In this document: positions 1 to 11,351 of the stretch, piece after piece
Layout of the letters: each line of letters opens with the position of its first letter
Numbering within the stretch: the stretch's first letter is position 1
Assembly: GCF_036634195.1 (NCBI RefSeq)
Contig: NZ_JAZIFY010000001.1
Span: 2,614,501-2,678,500 of the forward strand
Reading direction: 5' to 3'
From: Streptomyces sp. P9-A4
Lineage (GTDB): Bacteria > Actinomycetota > Actinomycetes > Streptomycetales > Streptomycetaceae
Length of the DNA stretch: 64,000 nt
Program-made: the position numbers and the translations under genes
Notes under the pieces: model-generated
What the model was told of the DNA's origin: nothing
Databases searched by the model: none
What the model saw: the letters and a program-made list of their open reading frames with translations, nothing else

Positions 1-106
1 CACCGGCCTCGATCAGCGGCGACTTCACCAGCGGTTTGAGCAGCACCACGCGAGGGTGCTCGGGCATCGGGTGGAGCACGGTGGGGTCGGCGGGAATGAG
101 CGGCAT
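1..106 (-). CDS. CatB-related O-acetyltransferase (N-terminus only)
   Basis: The window edge cuts this gene, leaving the first 35 codons from the ATG at 104-106. The peptide starts MPLIPADPTVLHPMPEHPR and continues through VVLLKPLVKSPLIEAG. I recognise this as the N-terminus of the xenobiotic acyltransferase (CatB/Vat-like, left-handed beta-helix) family, whose members move acetyl groups from acetyl-CoA to hydroxyls of small molecules. None of the hexapeptide-repeat core is inside the window, so substrate and intactness cannot be judged. It is divergent from the TetR regulator at 205, a common arrangement for a regulated pair. Confidence 0.55.
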   Translation of the reverse strand, partial: MPLIPADPTVLHPMPEHPRVVLLKPLVKSPLIEAG

Positions 107-138
107 CGTGGCGGCGGTTCCTCTCCGGTGAACCTAGA

Positions 139-152
139 GCGACGACTGTCGC
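139..152. promoter_or_regulatory. Candidate operator between divergent acetyltransferase and TetR genes
   Basis: A short dyad, GCGAC-GACT-GTCGC, lies in the 98-bp divergent intergenic region, immediately before a TTAAGAT stretch that could be a -10 for the rightward gene. Position and symmetry suit autoregulation by the TetR protein. With only 5-bp arms the call is weak. Confidence 0.3.
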
Positions 153-204
153 GTTAAGATGCTGGCACGTCCCGCCGCCTCGATCAACCGGATGGCGACC
201 ACCG

Positions 205-840
205 ATGACAGACCCGCCGGACACGACGCCGGACCGCCGCCCGGGCGGTCGGACCGCCCGCGTCCGCGCCCAGGTTCTCGACGCGGTGCGCGCCGAACTC
301 ACCGAGGGCGGCCACGAAGGGCTCACGATGGAGGGGGTCGCGACCCGGGCCGGAGTGCACCGCGCCACGGTCTACCGGCGTTGGCGCGATGTCGGCGGCC
401 TGCTCGTCGACGTCATCGACGCGGCCGGTGAGACCGACTGGCAGCCGCCGGACACCGGCTCACTGCGCGGCGACCTGACGGCCCTCAACCGGGAGATCCA
501 GGAATCCCTGGTCGTCCGGCCGTCGTTCGCCGTGGCCCTGATGGCCGCCTCGTTCCACTCCGAACAGGCCGCGCGGGCCCAGACACGGCTGTGGGCGGAC
601 CGGTACGCCCAGTGCGAGGTCATCGTCGAGCGCGCCGCCGAGCGCGGTGAACTCCCCGGGCGGCACACGGACGCGCGGAGCCTGCTGATCACCGCCACGG
701 CGCCGCTCTACCACCGGCTGATGCTCCTGCGCGTCGACCCGGACCCGCGGCTCCCGGAACGGGCCGCGGAGGCGGCGGTTCTGGCGGCCACGGCGGGCGC
801 CTTCACCGTCCACGGGGAATCAGAGGTCCGTTCGCCGTAG
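205..840 (+). CDS. TetR/AcrR family transcriptional regulator
   Basis: A 211-residue protein of normal TetR length. The N-terminal helix-turn-helix spans about residues 20-65, with the recognition segment GVATRAGVHRATVYRRW, which is typical of the family. The rest should form the all-helical ligand-binding and dimerisation domain and has no motif that names a ligand. It is divergent from the acetyltransferase at the window start and convergent with the acyl-CoA synthetase. Either could be a target; divergence favours the acetyltransferase. The ATG at 205 was chosen because the family N-terminus follows directly. Confidence 0.85.
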   Translation: MTDPPDTTPDRRPGGRTARVRAQVLDAVRAELTEGGHEGLTMEGVATRAGVHRATVYRRWRDVGGLLVDVIDAAGETDWQPPDTGSLRGDLTALNREIQESLVVRPSFAVALMAASFHSEQAARAQTRLWADRYAQCEVIVERAAERGELPGRHTDARSLLITATAPLYHRLMLLRVDPDPRLPERAAEAAVLAATAGAFTVHGESEVRSP

Positions 841-850
841 CGGAAGCGGA

Positions 851-910
851 AGCCGTAGCCGTAGCCGTAGCCGTAGCCGTAGCCGTAGCCGTAGCCGTAG
901 CCGTAGCCGT
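851..910. repeat. Hexanucleotide microsatellite, 10 x AGCCGT
   Basis: Ten uninterrupted copies of the hexamer AGCCGT fill 60 bp between the convergent stop codons at 840 and 927. The copies appear identical, so copy number may vary by slippage. An overlapping open frame runs through the array on the minus strand, but it is a shadow of the acyl-CoA synthetase gene and codes for a Leu/Arg run. Confidence 0.9.
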
Positions 911-926
911 ACGAGAACGGGTCTGC

Positions 927-2603
927 CTACGCGTGGTGTTCGCCCATCGGGGAGCGGTCCCGGCGGGTGTACTCCGCACCGAGGGCGGCCGACTTCTCCG
1001 GGGTCAGGAGTTCGTACGGCGCGCCCGGCGTCGGGCGCCACCAGACGGGGTCCTCGCAGAGGAAGGCCGCTCGGCGGAGGGCCACACGGTGGATCTTGTT
1101 CGTGGCCGTGAGGGGCAGTTCCCGCATCACGCGGACGAAGCGCGGTGGCATCTTCGTGCCCAGGTCCGCCTGGTCCGCGAGGAAGGCCGCGAAGGCCGAC
1201 GGGTCGAAGGCCTCCCCCTCGCGCAGCGCGAGCGCCGCCATCACCTGGTCCCCCGCCACCGGGTCCGGTATCGCGTAGACCGCGACCCCCGCCGCCCGGT
1301 CCCAGCGGGCGAGGATGTGCTCGATCATCGCCGCCGCCAGGTTCTCGCTGTCGACCCGCAGCCGGTCGTCCGTACGGCCCGCGAAGTAGAGGTACCCGTC
1401 CGCGTCCCGGTAGAAGAGGTCGCCCGTCCAGTACCAGCCGTCCCGCAGCCGGGCCGCCTCCGCCTCCGGGTTGCGCCAGTAGCCCTCGAAGGGCGACCGG
1501 CCCCGGTTGACGAGCTCGCCGACCGCCTCGGCCGCGTTGAGGAGCCGGCCGGTGGGCGAGAAGCGGGCCCGGGGGCACTCCTCCCCCGACTCCCCGTCGA
1601 TCACCGCCAGGTCGTCGCCCGGCGCGGCCCGCCCGATCGCCCCCGTAGGGGTGTCGGGGGTCCGCTGGATCGCCGCGCCGCCCTCGGAGGAGCCGTACCC
1701 CTCGACGAGCGGGACCCCGAAGCGCTCCCGGAAGCGGGCCGCGTCCACCGCCCCCGCCTCCGTCCCGAAGCCGAGGCGGAGCGGGTGCGCGCGGTCGTCC
1801 GGTCCGGGCGGGGTGGCGAGCAGGTACTGCACGGCCCGGCCCACGTAGGTGAAGTAGGTGGCGCCGTAGCGGCGTACGTCGGGCAGGAACCGGGAGGCGG
1901 AGAAGCGGGCCCGCAGCGCCACCCCGGCCCCGGCGGCGAGCGCGGGCGCCCAGTCCGCGATCACCGCGTTGCCGTGGAACATCGGCATGCAGATGTAGTG
2001 GACGTCGTCCCTGCCCACCCCGAAGTGGGAGACGAGCGAGGCGCCGGCGGCAGCCAGGCGCCCCTGGCTGCACAGGGCCGCCTTGGGTGCCCCCGTGGAG
2101 CCGGAGGTGAAGGAGAGCAGGAAGCGGCTGTCGGGGCGTACGGGGCCGAGGGTGGCGTCTCCCGGCCGGGCGTTCCCGTAGGGGGCGAGGAGTTCCCGGT
2201 ACGCGTCGGTGTCCGTGACCAGGATGCGCACGCCCGGCAGCGGCAGGCCGTCGAGGAGCGGCAGGTGGGCGCGCTCGGTCACCAGGACCCGGCACTCGGT
2301 GTGCCGGATGTCCCGGGCGAGTTCGGCGCCGCGCCGGGTGGGGTTGATCCCGGCGACGGCGGCCCCCGCGAGGGCCGCCGCGCTGAGCCAGAGCGGGTAC
2401 TCCGGCGTGTTGTCGAGCAGGATGCCGAGGTGCGGCTCGCCCCCCGGCAGGGGTGGCATCAGGTCCACGAGCAGGGCGGCCCGCGCGGCGGCGCCGGCGG
2501 CGACCTGGTGGTGGGTGAGGGTGTGGTGCTCGTCCCTCAGCCCGGTCCGGTGGTCGCCCCATTGGCGCCGTACGAGTTCCGCGACGGTGTCCGCACCCCT
2601 CAT
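927..2603 (-). CDS. AMP-dependent acyl-CoA synthetase (FadD17-like)
   Basis: A 558-residue adenylate-forming enzyme predicted to activate a fatty or other carboxylic acid to its CoA thioester via an acyl-AMP. The phosphate-binding motif is LLSFTSGSTGAPKAAL. It is followed by YGSSEGGAAIQRTP, by the A7-like DGWYWTGDLFYRDADGY, by the hinge GRTDDRLRVDSEN, and by the C-terminal TATNKIHRVALRR carrying the catalytic Lys. The N-terminal region with GINPTRRGAELARDIRH resembles mycobacterial FadD17-type proteins. It lies 91 bp downstream of the LPMO gene on the same strand and has its own upstream dyad, so it is probably transcribed separately. The substrate cannot be read from sequence. Confidence 0.85.
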   Translation of the reverse strand: MRGADTVAELVRRQWGDHRTGLRDEHHTLTHHQVAAGAAARAALLVDLMPPLPGGEPHLGILLDNTPEYPLWLSAAALAGAAVAGINPTRRGAELARDIRHTECRVLVTERAHLPLLDGLPLPGVRILVTDTDAYRELLAPYGNARPGDATLGPVRPDSRFLLSFTSGSTGAPKAALCSQGRLAAAGASLVSHFGVGRDDVHYICMPMFHGNAVIADWAPALAAGAGVALRARFSASRFLPDVRRYGATYFTYVGRAVQYLLATPPGPDDRAHPLRLGFGTEAGAVDAARFRERFGVPLVEGYGSSEGGAAIQRTPDTPTGAIGRAAPGDDLAVIDGESGEECPRARFSPTGRLLNAAEAVGELVNRGRSPFEGYWRNPEAEAARLRDGWYWTGDLFYRDADGYLYFAGRTDDRLRVDSENLAAAMIEHILARWDRAAGVAVYAIPDPVAGDQVMAALALREGEAFDPSAFAAFLADQADLGTKMPPRFVRVMRELPLTATNKIHRVALRRAAFLCEDPVWWRPTPGAPYELLTPEKSAALGAEYTRRDRSPMGEHHA

Positions 2604-2617
2604 GAGCCGGACTGTAA

Positions 2618-2632
2618 CTGACGGCTCGTCAG
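2618..2632. promoter_or_regulatory. Palindromic operator upstream of acyl-CoA synthetase
   Basis: CTGACG-GCT-CGTCAG is a perfect 6+3+6 dyad centred about 22 bp upstream of the synthetase start at 2603. TGACG-N3-CGTCA palindromes are typical TetR-family operators near fatty-acid genes in actinobacteria (family knowledge). Which regulator binds is not known; the TetR protein at 205-840 is one candidate. Confidence 0.45.
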
Positions 2633-2694
2633 AAATGAACCGTCGGATCAGGCCCTTCGGAGGCCCGTTCAGGACTTGCCCTTCGGGCCGCCCG

Positions 2695-3288
2695 TCAGAA
2701 CTTGACGTCCGAGCAGGCGTAGAAGGCGTTCGCGGTGTCCGCGATCGTCCACACCGCCAGGATCAGATGGCGGCCCGTCTTGCCCGCCGGGATCGTCCCG
2801 GAGTGCGAGAGGGTCGCCGGCGGCTGCTGGTTGTTGTAGGGGACGGTCAGGAACGGCTGGGGGTCGAGCGCGGCCCGGGTCAGCTTCTGGTTCGGGTCCC
2901 AGCCGTTCTTGGTGATGTAGTACCTGAAGTCGGTGGTGGCGTGCCGGGCCGTGAACTGCCAGCGGAAGCTGTAGCTCTGCCCCGCCGTGAGCTGCGTGGC
3001 GGGCCAGGCACCACCCCGGGGGTCGTCGAGCTGGGCGAACTGGGTGAGGCCCGCCGAACAGATCTTCCCGTCGGCGGGACCGGAGGCGGGGAAGCCCTTG
3101 GGGCCCTCGACCGACTGCGGCTCCCACTGGATGGGGCCGCAGTTGGTCACGGTGCCGTTGGCGCAGAGCTTCTGACGGCTGATCGGTGCGTCGGTGTAGC
3201 CGTGGCTGCCGGCGCTGCCGGTGGCGAGGAGGGTGGCACCGGCGACGCCGAGCGCCACCACCGCCGCCCCGACTGATTTCTTGCGCAT
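2695..3288 (-). CDS. Secreted chitin-active lytic polysaccharide monooxygenase (AA10)
   Basis: The 197-residue preprotein has a Sec signal (MRKKSVGAAVVALGVAGATLL) predicted to cleave after AGS so that His29 becomes the mature N-terminus. The copper His-brace is completed by His116 in FTARHATTDFRYY, and the axial Phe is in NAFYACSDVKF. The opening HGYTDAPISRQKLCANG is characteristic of small single-domain Streptomyces chitin-binding (CHB) LPMOs, which oxidatively cleave crystalline chitin outside the cell. The start at 3288 has GGAG 7 bp upstream; a longer in-frame extension to 3369 would destroy the signal peptide. A DasR-like site lies about 70 bp upstream. Confidence 0.93.
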   Translation of the reverse strand: MRKKSVGAAVVALGVAGATLLATGSAGSHGYTDAPISRQKLCANGTVTNCGPIQWEPQSVEGPKGFPASGPADGKICSAGLTQFAQLDDPRGGAWPATQLTAGQSYSFRWQFTARHATTDFRYYITKNGWDPNQKLTRAALDPQPFLTVPYNNQQPPATLSHSGTIPAGKTGRHLILAVWTIADTANAFYACSDVKF

Positions 3289-3355
3289 GCTGTCGCTCCA
3301 GGAGAACGTGGGGGAGTTCCGTTGGGTCGTGCCGCACGCGTGCGGATGCTTCTTT

Positions 3356-3369
3356 TTGGTCTGGACCAA
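3356..3369. promoter_or_regulatory. DasR-like operator (dre/chi box) upstream of LPMO
   Basis: TTGGTC-TG-GACCAA is a perfect dyad close to the dre consensus ACTGGTCTAGACCACT and to the repeats found in Streptomyces chitinase promoters. It lies about 70 bp upstream of the LPMO start. DasR is a GntR-family repressor relieved by glucosamine phosphates; control of this gene by DasR is inferred from the match. Confidence 0.65.
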
Positions 3370-3408
3370 GTACCAAGGTATGGACGGAAGTTGAAGCTGT
3401 CCATCCCC

Positions 3409-5706
<2,298 letters not shown>

Positions 5707-5731
5707 TCGGGTCCACCTCATGCTCTCGGGG

Positions 5732-7087
5732 TCATCGGAACAAGCGCCGCCAGGTCTCCGGGCCCGGGTAGCCGTCGGCCGCTGCGCCGCGCCAGCCCTG
5801 TGCCCGCTGGAACGCCTCGACGTTGCGGCGGTCCGCCTCCGTCCAGCGCGGACCGGGTCCCGACAGGTAGTGCTTGCCGAAGCCCCGCTTCACCAGTTGT
5901 TTGCCCAGCTTCTCCACATATGCGCTGGATTGGCCCGGACGGAAGGCGCCACGCCCGGGATAGTCCGTCACGTTCGTGCTCGGGCCGCTCGAACCACTCG
6001 AACCGCCGATTGACTTGCCCCCGCCGGACACGAGGAGCCGCCAGGTCTGGGGGCCGGGCAGACCGTCCGCCTCCTTGCCCTTCCAGCCCTGTGCCAGCTG
6101 GAACGCCTGGGTCGCGCGCCGGTCCGCCTCGCCCCACTTCGGGCCGGGCCCCTTGCTGTAGTACTTCTTGGCGCCGCGGTCGAGGAGGAGCCTGCCGAGC
6201 TGGGTGACGTACGCGTTGTCGGCGCCCGGACCGAACATGGCCGTCCCGGGGTACGGGGTCGCCGTGGGCGTCGCGCCGCCGCCGGTGCTGCCGCCGCTGA
6301 CCACGCCCTTGTAGCGATAGGCCACGTACTGGCTGGAGTTCTCCCAGTACGCCATCGGCGTCGCCTGCTTGCGGGTGCGCGGCTTGGTCTGCTCGTAGGC
6401 GACGTACGAGGTGTGGGTGTAGTCGGTCCAGCCGCCGAAGATCGTGACGTGCGAGCCGCGCGTCGGGTTGGCGGGGTTGTGGAAGAGGAGGATGTCGCCG
6501 GGCTGGAGCTCGGTGCGGTCGATCCGGTCGGCGAAGCGGTCGAGGCTGCCGGTCCACTCGTTGCTGCGGAGGTTCCAGGCCATCGAGATGTAGCCGGAGC
6601 AGTCCTGGCGGTAGCCGTCCGACCAGTACTTCTCCATGGAGTACGGGACTTGGGCGGCCACCCACAGCTTGGCGCGGTTGATGATCTCGGCCCGGGTCGT
6701 CTGCCGCAGGGTGCCGGTCGAGATCTGACTGGTCGTCGGGGTCGAGATCGGCGAGGCCCCGGGGCCGGGTGCTCCGTGCAGCGGCTCGCGGCCGCCCTGC
6801 GGGGTGTCGGGCCCCGGCTCGGCGGCCCGGGGGGTCCCCTCCGTCAGGTCGGCCGGGACGAACGGTCCCGCCGGCGGGGGCAGGGCCGCCGCCATCCCGG
6901 CCCCTCCCCCGCCCAGCACCACACCCGCCGCCGTCACCAGGACCAGGGCCCGGCGGGCGCCGTGCGCCGCGGGATGGCCGCCCGCCCGGACCGGCAGCCC
7001 CAGCGCGAGGTCACGCCGCCGCTGGGCGCACCCCGGGCAGCCGCAGTCGGCCGCGGGTTCGAACTCCTCGAAGACCGGCACGCTCAT
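5732..7087 (-). CDS. Secreted NlpC/P60-like peptidoglycan amidase with two peptidoglycan-binding domains
   Basis: A 451-residue protein. The Cys-rich cytoplasmic start (ADCGCPGCAQRRRD) is followed by a membrane or signal segment (ALVLVTAAGVVLGGGGAGMAAAL). Next is a catalytic amidase-like domain with RQDCSGYISMAW (candidate catalytic Cys) and GSHVTIFGG (candidate His). Two copies of a PG_binding_1 domain end the protein, each closing with a GxxADGxPGPxTWRxL motif. It is expected to cleave or bind cell-wall peptide outside the membrane. The start at 7087 has GGAGGGG upstream; the extra eight residues to 7111 have none. It is followed by the SPFH gene. Confidence 0.8.
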   Translation of the reverse strand: MSVPVFEEFEPAADCGCPGCAQRRRDLALGLPVRAGGHPAAHGARRALVLVTAAGVVLGGGGAGMAAALPPPAGPFVPADLTEGTPRAAEPGPDTPQGGREPLHGAPGPGASPISTPTTSQISTGTLRQTTRAEIINRAKLWVAAQVPYSMEKYWSDGYRQDCSGYISMAWNLRSNEWTGSLDRFADRIDRTELQPGDILLFHNPANPTRGSHVTIFGGWTDYTHTSYVAYEQTKPRTRKQATPMAYWENSSQYVAYRYKGVVSGGSTGGGATPTATPYPGTAMFGPGADNAYVTQLGRLLLDRGAKKYYSKGPGPKWGEADRRATQAFQLAQGWKGKEADGLPGPQTWRLLVSGGGKSIGGSSGSSGPSTNVTDYPGRGAFRPGQSSAYVEKLGKQLVKRGFGKHYLSGPGPRWTEADRRNVEAFQRAQGWRGAAADGYPGPETWRRLFR

Positions 7088-7272
7088 GCGATTCCCCTCC
7101 ACACTCGTCAAGATCTTTTTGACCCTTGGTTTCGGGCGTCAGTGTCTCAACTGTCTGGACAAATCGCATTTTGACGGATCGAAGACCTGATACGACCATC
7201 CGACAGGCCGGTGGCGACCGGTATTGGTCGGGAGCACACCCGCATGTCGGGTAGAGTTCTCTCTGTCAGCAG

Positions 7273-7346
7273 GCGCCGCTAGCTCAGTTGGTTAGAGCAG
7301 CTGACTCTTAATCAGCGGGTCCGGGGTTCGAGTCCCTGGCGGCGCA
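7273..7346 (+). tRNA. tRNA-Lys (CTT)
   Basis: A 74-nt cloverleaf. The acceptor stem GCGCCGC pairs with GCGGCGC, the D-loop contains AGCTCAGTTGGTTAGAGC, and the anticodon stem GCTGA/TCAGC holds loop CTCTTAA with anticodon CTT at 7307-7309. The T-arm is GGGGTTCGAGTCCC. The discriminator base is A and no CCA is encoded. Confidence 0.97.
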
Positions 7347-7353
7347 CGCAAAG

Positions 7354-7388
7354 TCAAGACCCCCTCACCGATGGTGAGGGGGTCTTGA
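7354..7388. terminator. Bidirectional terminator after tRNA-Lys and sortase operon
   Basis: A perfect 16-bp inverted repeat with a 3-nt loop; the arm is TCAAGACCCCCTCACC. It sits between the tRNA 3' end and the convergent class F sortase stop at 7401, so it can end both transcripts. Confidence 0.9.
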
Positions 7389-7400
7389 TCGTTCTCCGGC

Positions 7401-8075
7401 TCAGGGGCGCTCCGCCGCCGTCAGGTAGGCCGAGACCACCACGTTCGCCGTGTACGTGTTGGACGTGCGGTCGAAGGTGCCGCCGCAGGTGATCAGGCGG
7501 AGTTCCGACCGGCGGGGGTCGCGGGCGCCGTAGACCTTGCTCGGGTCGAAGTGGTCCCGGGGGTGGACCTGGACGTCGTCCACCGTGAATTCGGCGACCG
7601 AGCCGTCCGTCCGGGTGACCCGGACCTTCGCGCCGGGGCGGGCCGCGCTCAGGCCGTAGAAGACGGCCGGGCGGGTGTCCGTGTCGACATGGCCGACGAG
7701 CAGGGCCGCGCCGGCCGCCCCCGGACGGGCCCCGGAACCGAACCAGCCCACCGTGTGCGCCATCTCGAAGGGGGGCGGGTCGATCGCGCCCGTGGCGTCC
7801 AGGCCGCGTGCCACGACGGGCGCGCTGATCCCGAGGGAGGGGATCTCCACCCGCCGGGGCTCGGCCTCGGCGATCGGGGCGTGGGCGGGCGGCAGCTCCA
7901 CCCCCAGCGGGCGGCCGACGGCCGCGATGTCGCCGGTGGTCGGCGCGGAGCTGCCCCCGAGGCCCTCGGTGGCCTCGCGGCCCCAGAGCCAGAGCCCGAG
8001 CAGCAGGACCGCCCAGGCGACACCGGTGACGAGTCGCCCGGTGCCCGCCGGGCGGGTTCCGGACGGCACCGTCAC
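7401..8075 (-). CDS. Class F sortase
   Basis: A 224-residue sortase-fold transpeptidase. An N-terminal membrane anchor (about residues 15-32, GVAWAVLLLGLWLW) precedes the catalytic domain. The proposed active site is His129 in LLVGHVDTDT, Cys197 in LRLITCGGTFD, and the Arg of FDRTSNTY. Length and the ITCGG motif fit class F, which is common in actinobacteria with poorly known substrates. It starts with GTG overlapping the stop of the upstream gene (GTGA), so the two are translationally coupled. That makes the secreted upstream protein a plausible partner or substrate. Confidence 0.9.
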   Translation of the reverse strand: MTVPSGTRPAGTGRLVTGVAWAVLLLGLWLWGREATEGLGGSSAPTTGDIAAVGRPLGVELPPAHAPIAEAEPRRVEIPSLGISAPVVARGLDATGAIDPPPFEMAHTVGWFGSGARPGAAGAALLVGHVDTDTRPAVFYGLSAARPGAKVRVTRTDGSVAEFTVDDVQVHPRDHFDPSKVYGARDPRRSELRLITCGGTFDRTSNTYTANVVVSAYLTAAERP

Positions 8076-8728
8076 TCCGCGCCGGTGCCCGAGCCCGTAC
8101 CGGACCCGGCGGCGCGGCGGCGGGAGCTGCGGAAGGCGACCGCGACGGCGGCGACGGCGGCCATGCCGAGCCCGAGCAGGGTGTACGGGGTGCCGAGGCC
8201 GCTCTCGGTCGCCGTCTGGGCGACGCCGGGGGCGGCCGGGGCGGCGAACGCGGCGGTGCCGCCGCCGCCCGCGCGGACCGGGGCGACCGGGCTCGGGTGG
8301 TGGGTCGGCTCATGGGTCGGCTCATGCGTCGGCTTGTGGGTCGGCTCATGCGTCGGCTTGTGGGTCGGCCGCTGGTGCCGGACCTCCACGGTGCCGACGT
8401 CCGGGTGATCGTGGCCGTCGCAGGTCACGCTGACCTTGTACGTACCGTTCTCGAGACCGGACCTGATCGTGGTGTCGCCGAACAGCGGGGCTCCCCCGCC
8501 GTCCCGGCCGGTGAGATCCGCGTCGGCGACGAACGCCTGGGACTTCGCGGCACCGGTCGTGCCCTTGCAGCCCTGGACGCGGACATCGACGTCGGCTCCG
8601 GGCGAGGCGGTGGACGGGGTGACGGTGGCCTTGACCCCGTCGTGGGCGTACGCGCTACCGGCCGTGGGTGCCAGTACGAGTACCAAGGCCGCCCCTGCGG
8701 CACGGAGAGCAATGGGACCTGAACGCAT
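8072..8728 (-). CDS. Secreted membrane-anchored protein with THKPTHEP repeats (sortase partner)
   Basis: A 218-residue exported protein. It has a signal peptide (MRSGPIALRAAGAALVLVL..SAYA), a beta-rich domain of about 90 residues with two Cys (QGCKGTTG and VSVTCDGHD), and then a His/Thr/Pro tract of alternating THKP and THEP units. A C-terminal hydrophobic helix (LLGLGMAAVAAVAVAF) and a basic tail RSSRRRA finish it. I see no LPXTG-like motif before the helix, so it may be a membrane protein rather than a sortase substrate. It is coupled to the class F sortase by a 4-bp overlap. The function of the folded domain is unknown; the His-rich stalk could bind metal. Confidence 0.75.
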   Translation of the reverse strand: MRSGPIALRAAGAALVLVLAPTAGSAYAHDGVKATVTPSTASPGADVDVRVQGCKGTTGAAKSQAFVADADLTGRDGGGAPLFGDTTIRSGLENGTYKVSVTCDGHDHPDVGTVEVRHQRPTHKPTHEPTHKPTHEPTHEPTHHPSPVAPVRAGGGGTAAFAAPAAPGVAQTATESGLGTPYTLLGLGMAAVAAVAVAFRSSRRRAAGSGTGSGTGAE

Positions 8729-8802
8729 CGTGACCTCCTGGTACTGGCAGGTTCACCCGGATCGGGACTTTTCGCATCCGCAGGGGCCGGCGAGGGGGCT
8801 CG

Positions 8803-9582
8803 CTACACGCGGTCGACGAGGTCCGCGATCGACGGGACGATCTTCGACGGGCGGAAGGGGAAGCGGTCGATCTCCGCCTGGGTGGTCAGACCGGTCAGCA
8901 CCAGGAAGGTCTGCATCCCGGCCTCCAGACCGGCCAGGATGTCGGTGTCCATCCGGTCGCCGATCATGGCGCTGGACTCGGAGTGGGCGCCGATGGCGTT
9001 GAGGCCGGTGCGCATCATGAGCGGGTTCGGCTTGCCCGCGAAGTACGGGTCCTTGCCGGTGGCCTTGGTGATGAGCGCGGCGACGGAGCCGGTGGCCGGG
9101 AGCGGGCCTTCGAGGGAGGGGCCGGTCTCGTCGGGGTTGGTGCAGATGAAGCGGGCGCCGGCGTTGATGAGCCGGACGGCCTTGGTCATCGCCTCGAAGG
9201 AGTACGTACGGGTCTCGCCGAGCACCACGTAGTCCGGGTCGTGGTCGGTGAGGACGTAGCCGATGTCGTGCAGCGCGGTGGTGAGACCGGCCTCGCCGAT
9301 GACGTACGCGGTGCCGCCGGGGCGCTGGTCGTCGAGGAACTTGGCGGTGGCGAGGGCCGAGGTCCAGATGTTCTCGACGGGGACGTCGAGGCCCATCCGG
9401 GCGAGCCGCGCGTGCAGGTCGCGGGCCGTGTACATCGAGTTGTTGGTGAGGACCAGGAAGGGCTTCCCGGTCTCCCGCAGCTTCTTGATGAACGCGTCGG
9501 CGCCGGGGATCGGCACGCCCTCGTGGATGAGGACGCCGTCCATGTCGGTCAGCCAGGATTCGATCGGCTTGCGCTCTGCCAT
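8803..9582 (-). CDS. HAD-IIA family sugar-phosphatase-like hydrolase (NagD-like)
   Basis: A 259-residue haloacid dehalogenase phosphatase. Motif I is [13 protein letters not shown] with the nucleophile Asp and the +2 Asp. Motif II is in VLTNNS, the Lys motif in [10 protein letters not shown], and the acidic motif in [13 protein letters not shown]. The C2-type cap sits between motifs II and III, which defines subclass IIA (NagD/AraL/PNPP). Such enzymes dephosphorylate sugar phosphates or nucleotides in the cytoplasm, and the specific substrate is not predictable. It stands alone between the sortase pair and the phosphonate locus. Confidence 0.9.
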   Translation of the reverse strand: MAERKPIESWLTDMDGVLIHEGVPIPGADAFIKKLRETGKPFLVLTNNSMYTARDLHARLARMGLDVPVENIWTSALATAKFLDDQRPGGTAYVIGEAGLTTALHDIGYVLTDHDPDYVVLGETRTYSFEAMTKAVRLINAGARFICTNPDETGPSLEGPLPATGSVAALITKATGKDPYFAGKPNPLMMRTGLNAIGAHSESSAMIGDRMDTDILAGLEAGMQTFLVLTGLTTQAEIDRFPFRPSKIVPSIADLVDRV

Positions 9583-9661
9583 GGGTGCGGGACTCCTGCC
9601 GTACGGGCGTGCGGTGTGCTGGGGGCGCCGCGACAGCGCTGTGGCGACGCCCCCAGCCTAA

Positions 9662-11200
<1,539 letters not shown>

Positions 11201-11244
11201 GTCGGAGTCCTCCGTGGAATTCCGTGGAAAGGGCCTGGGCATGG

Positions 11245-11272
11245 CAACGCCCCTGATATCTCAGGGGCGTTG
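11245..11272. terminator. Inverted repeat between phnS-like gene and alkaline-phosphatase-like gene
   Basis: A perfect 12-bp inverted repeat (CAACGCCCCTGA, loop TATC). It follows the phnS stop at 11352 by about 80 bp and overlaps the distal end of the shared promoter motif. It may terminate the transporter operon or fold in the 5' leader of the downstream gene. There is no T-tract. Confidence 0.55.
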
Positions 11273-11302
11273 GTCCGTACCCGTTATCTTTCCGCGATGT
11301 TC
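11270..11302 (-). promoter_or_regulatory. Phosphonate-locus promoter motif, copy 1
   Basis: This 33-bp segment matches 17062-17094 at 28 of 33 positions. On the minus strand its core reads GAACATCGCGGAAAGATAAC. It lies 69 bp upstream of the alkaline-phosphatase-like start. The other copy lies 74 bp upstream of the FAD oxidoreductase start in the same orientation. Both are non-coding, so a common promoter or operator is the simplest explanation. Confidence 0.65.
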
Positions 11303-11351
11303 GGAGGCTTTCCAGAGTCGTACGGTGAACTCTTGGTGCCGATCGGTCCCG

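Noticed and set aside
933..2621. 562-codon open frame antisense to the acyl-CoA synthetase
   Set aside because: Low-complexity Arg/Gly/Val product with no motif; the minus-strand gene has all adenylation motifs.
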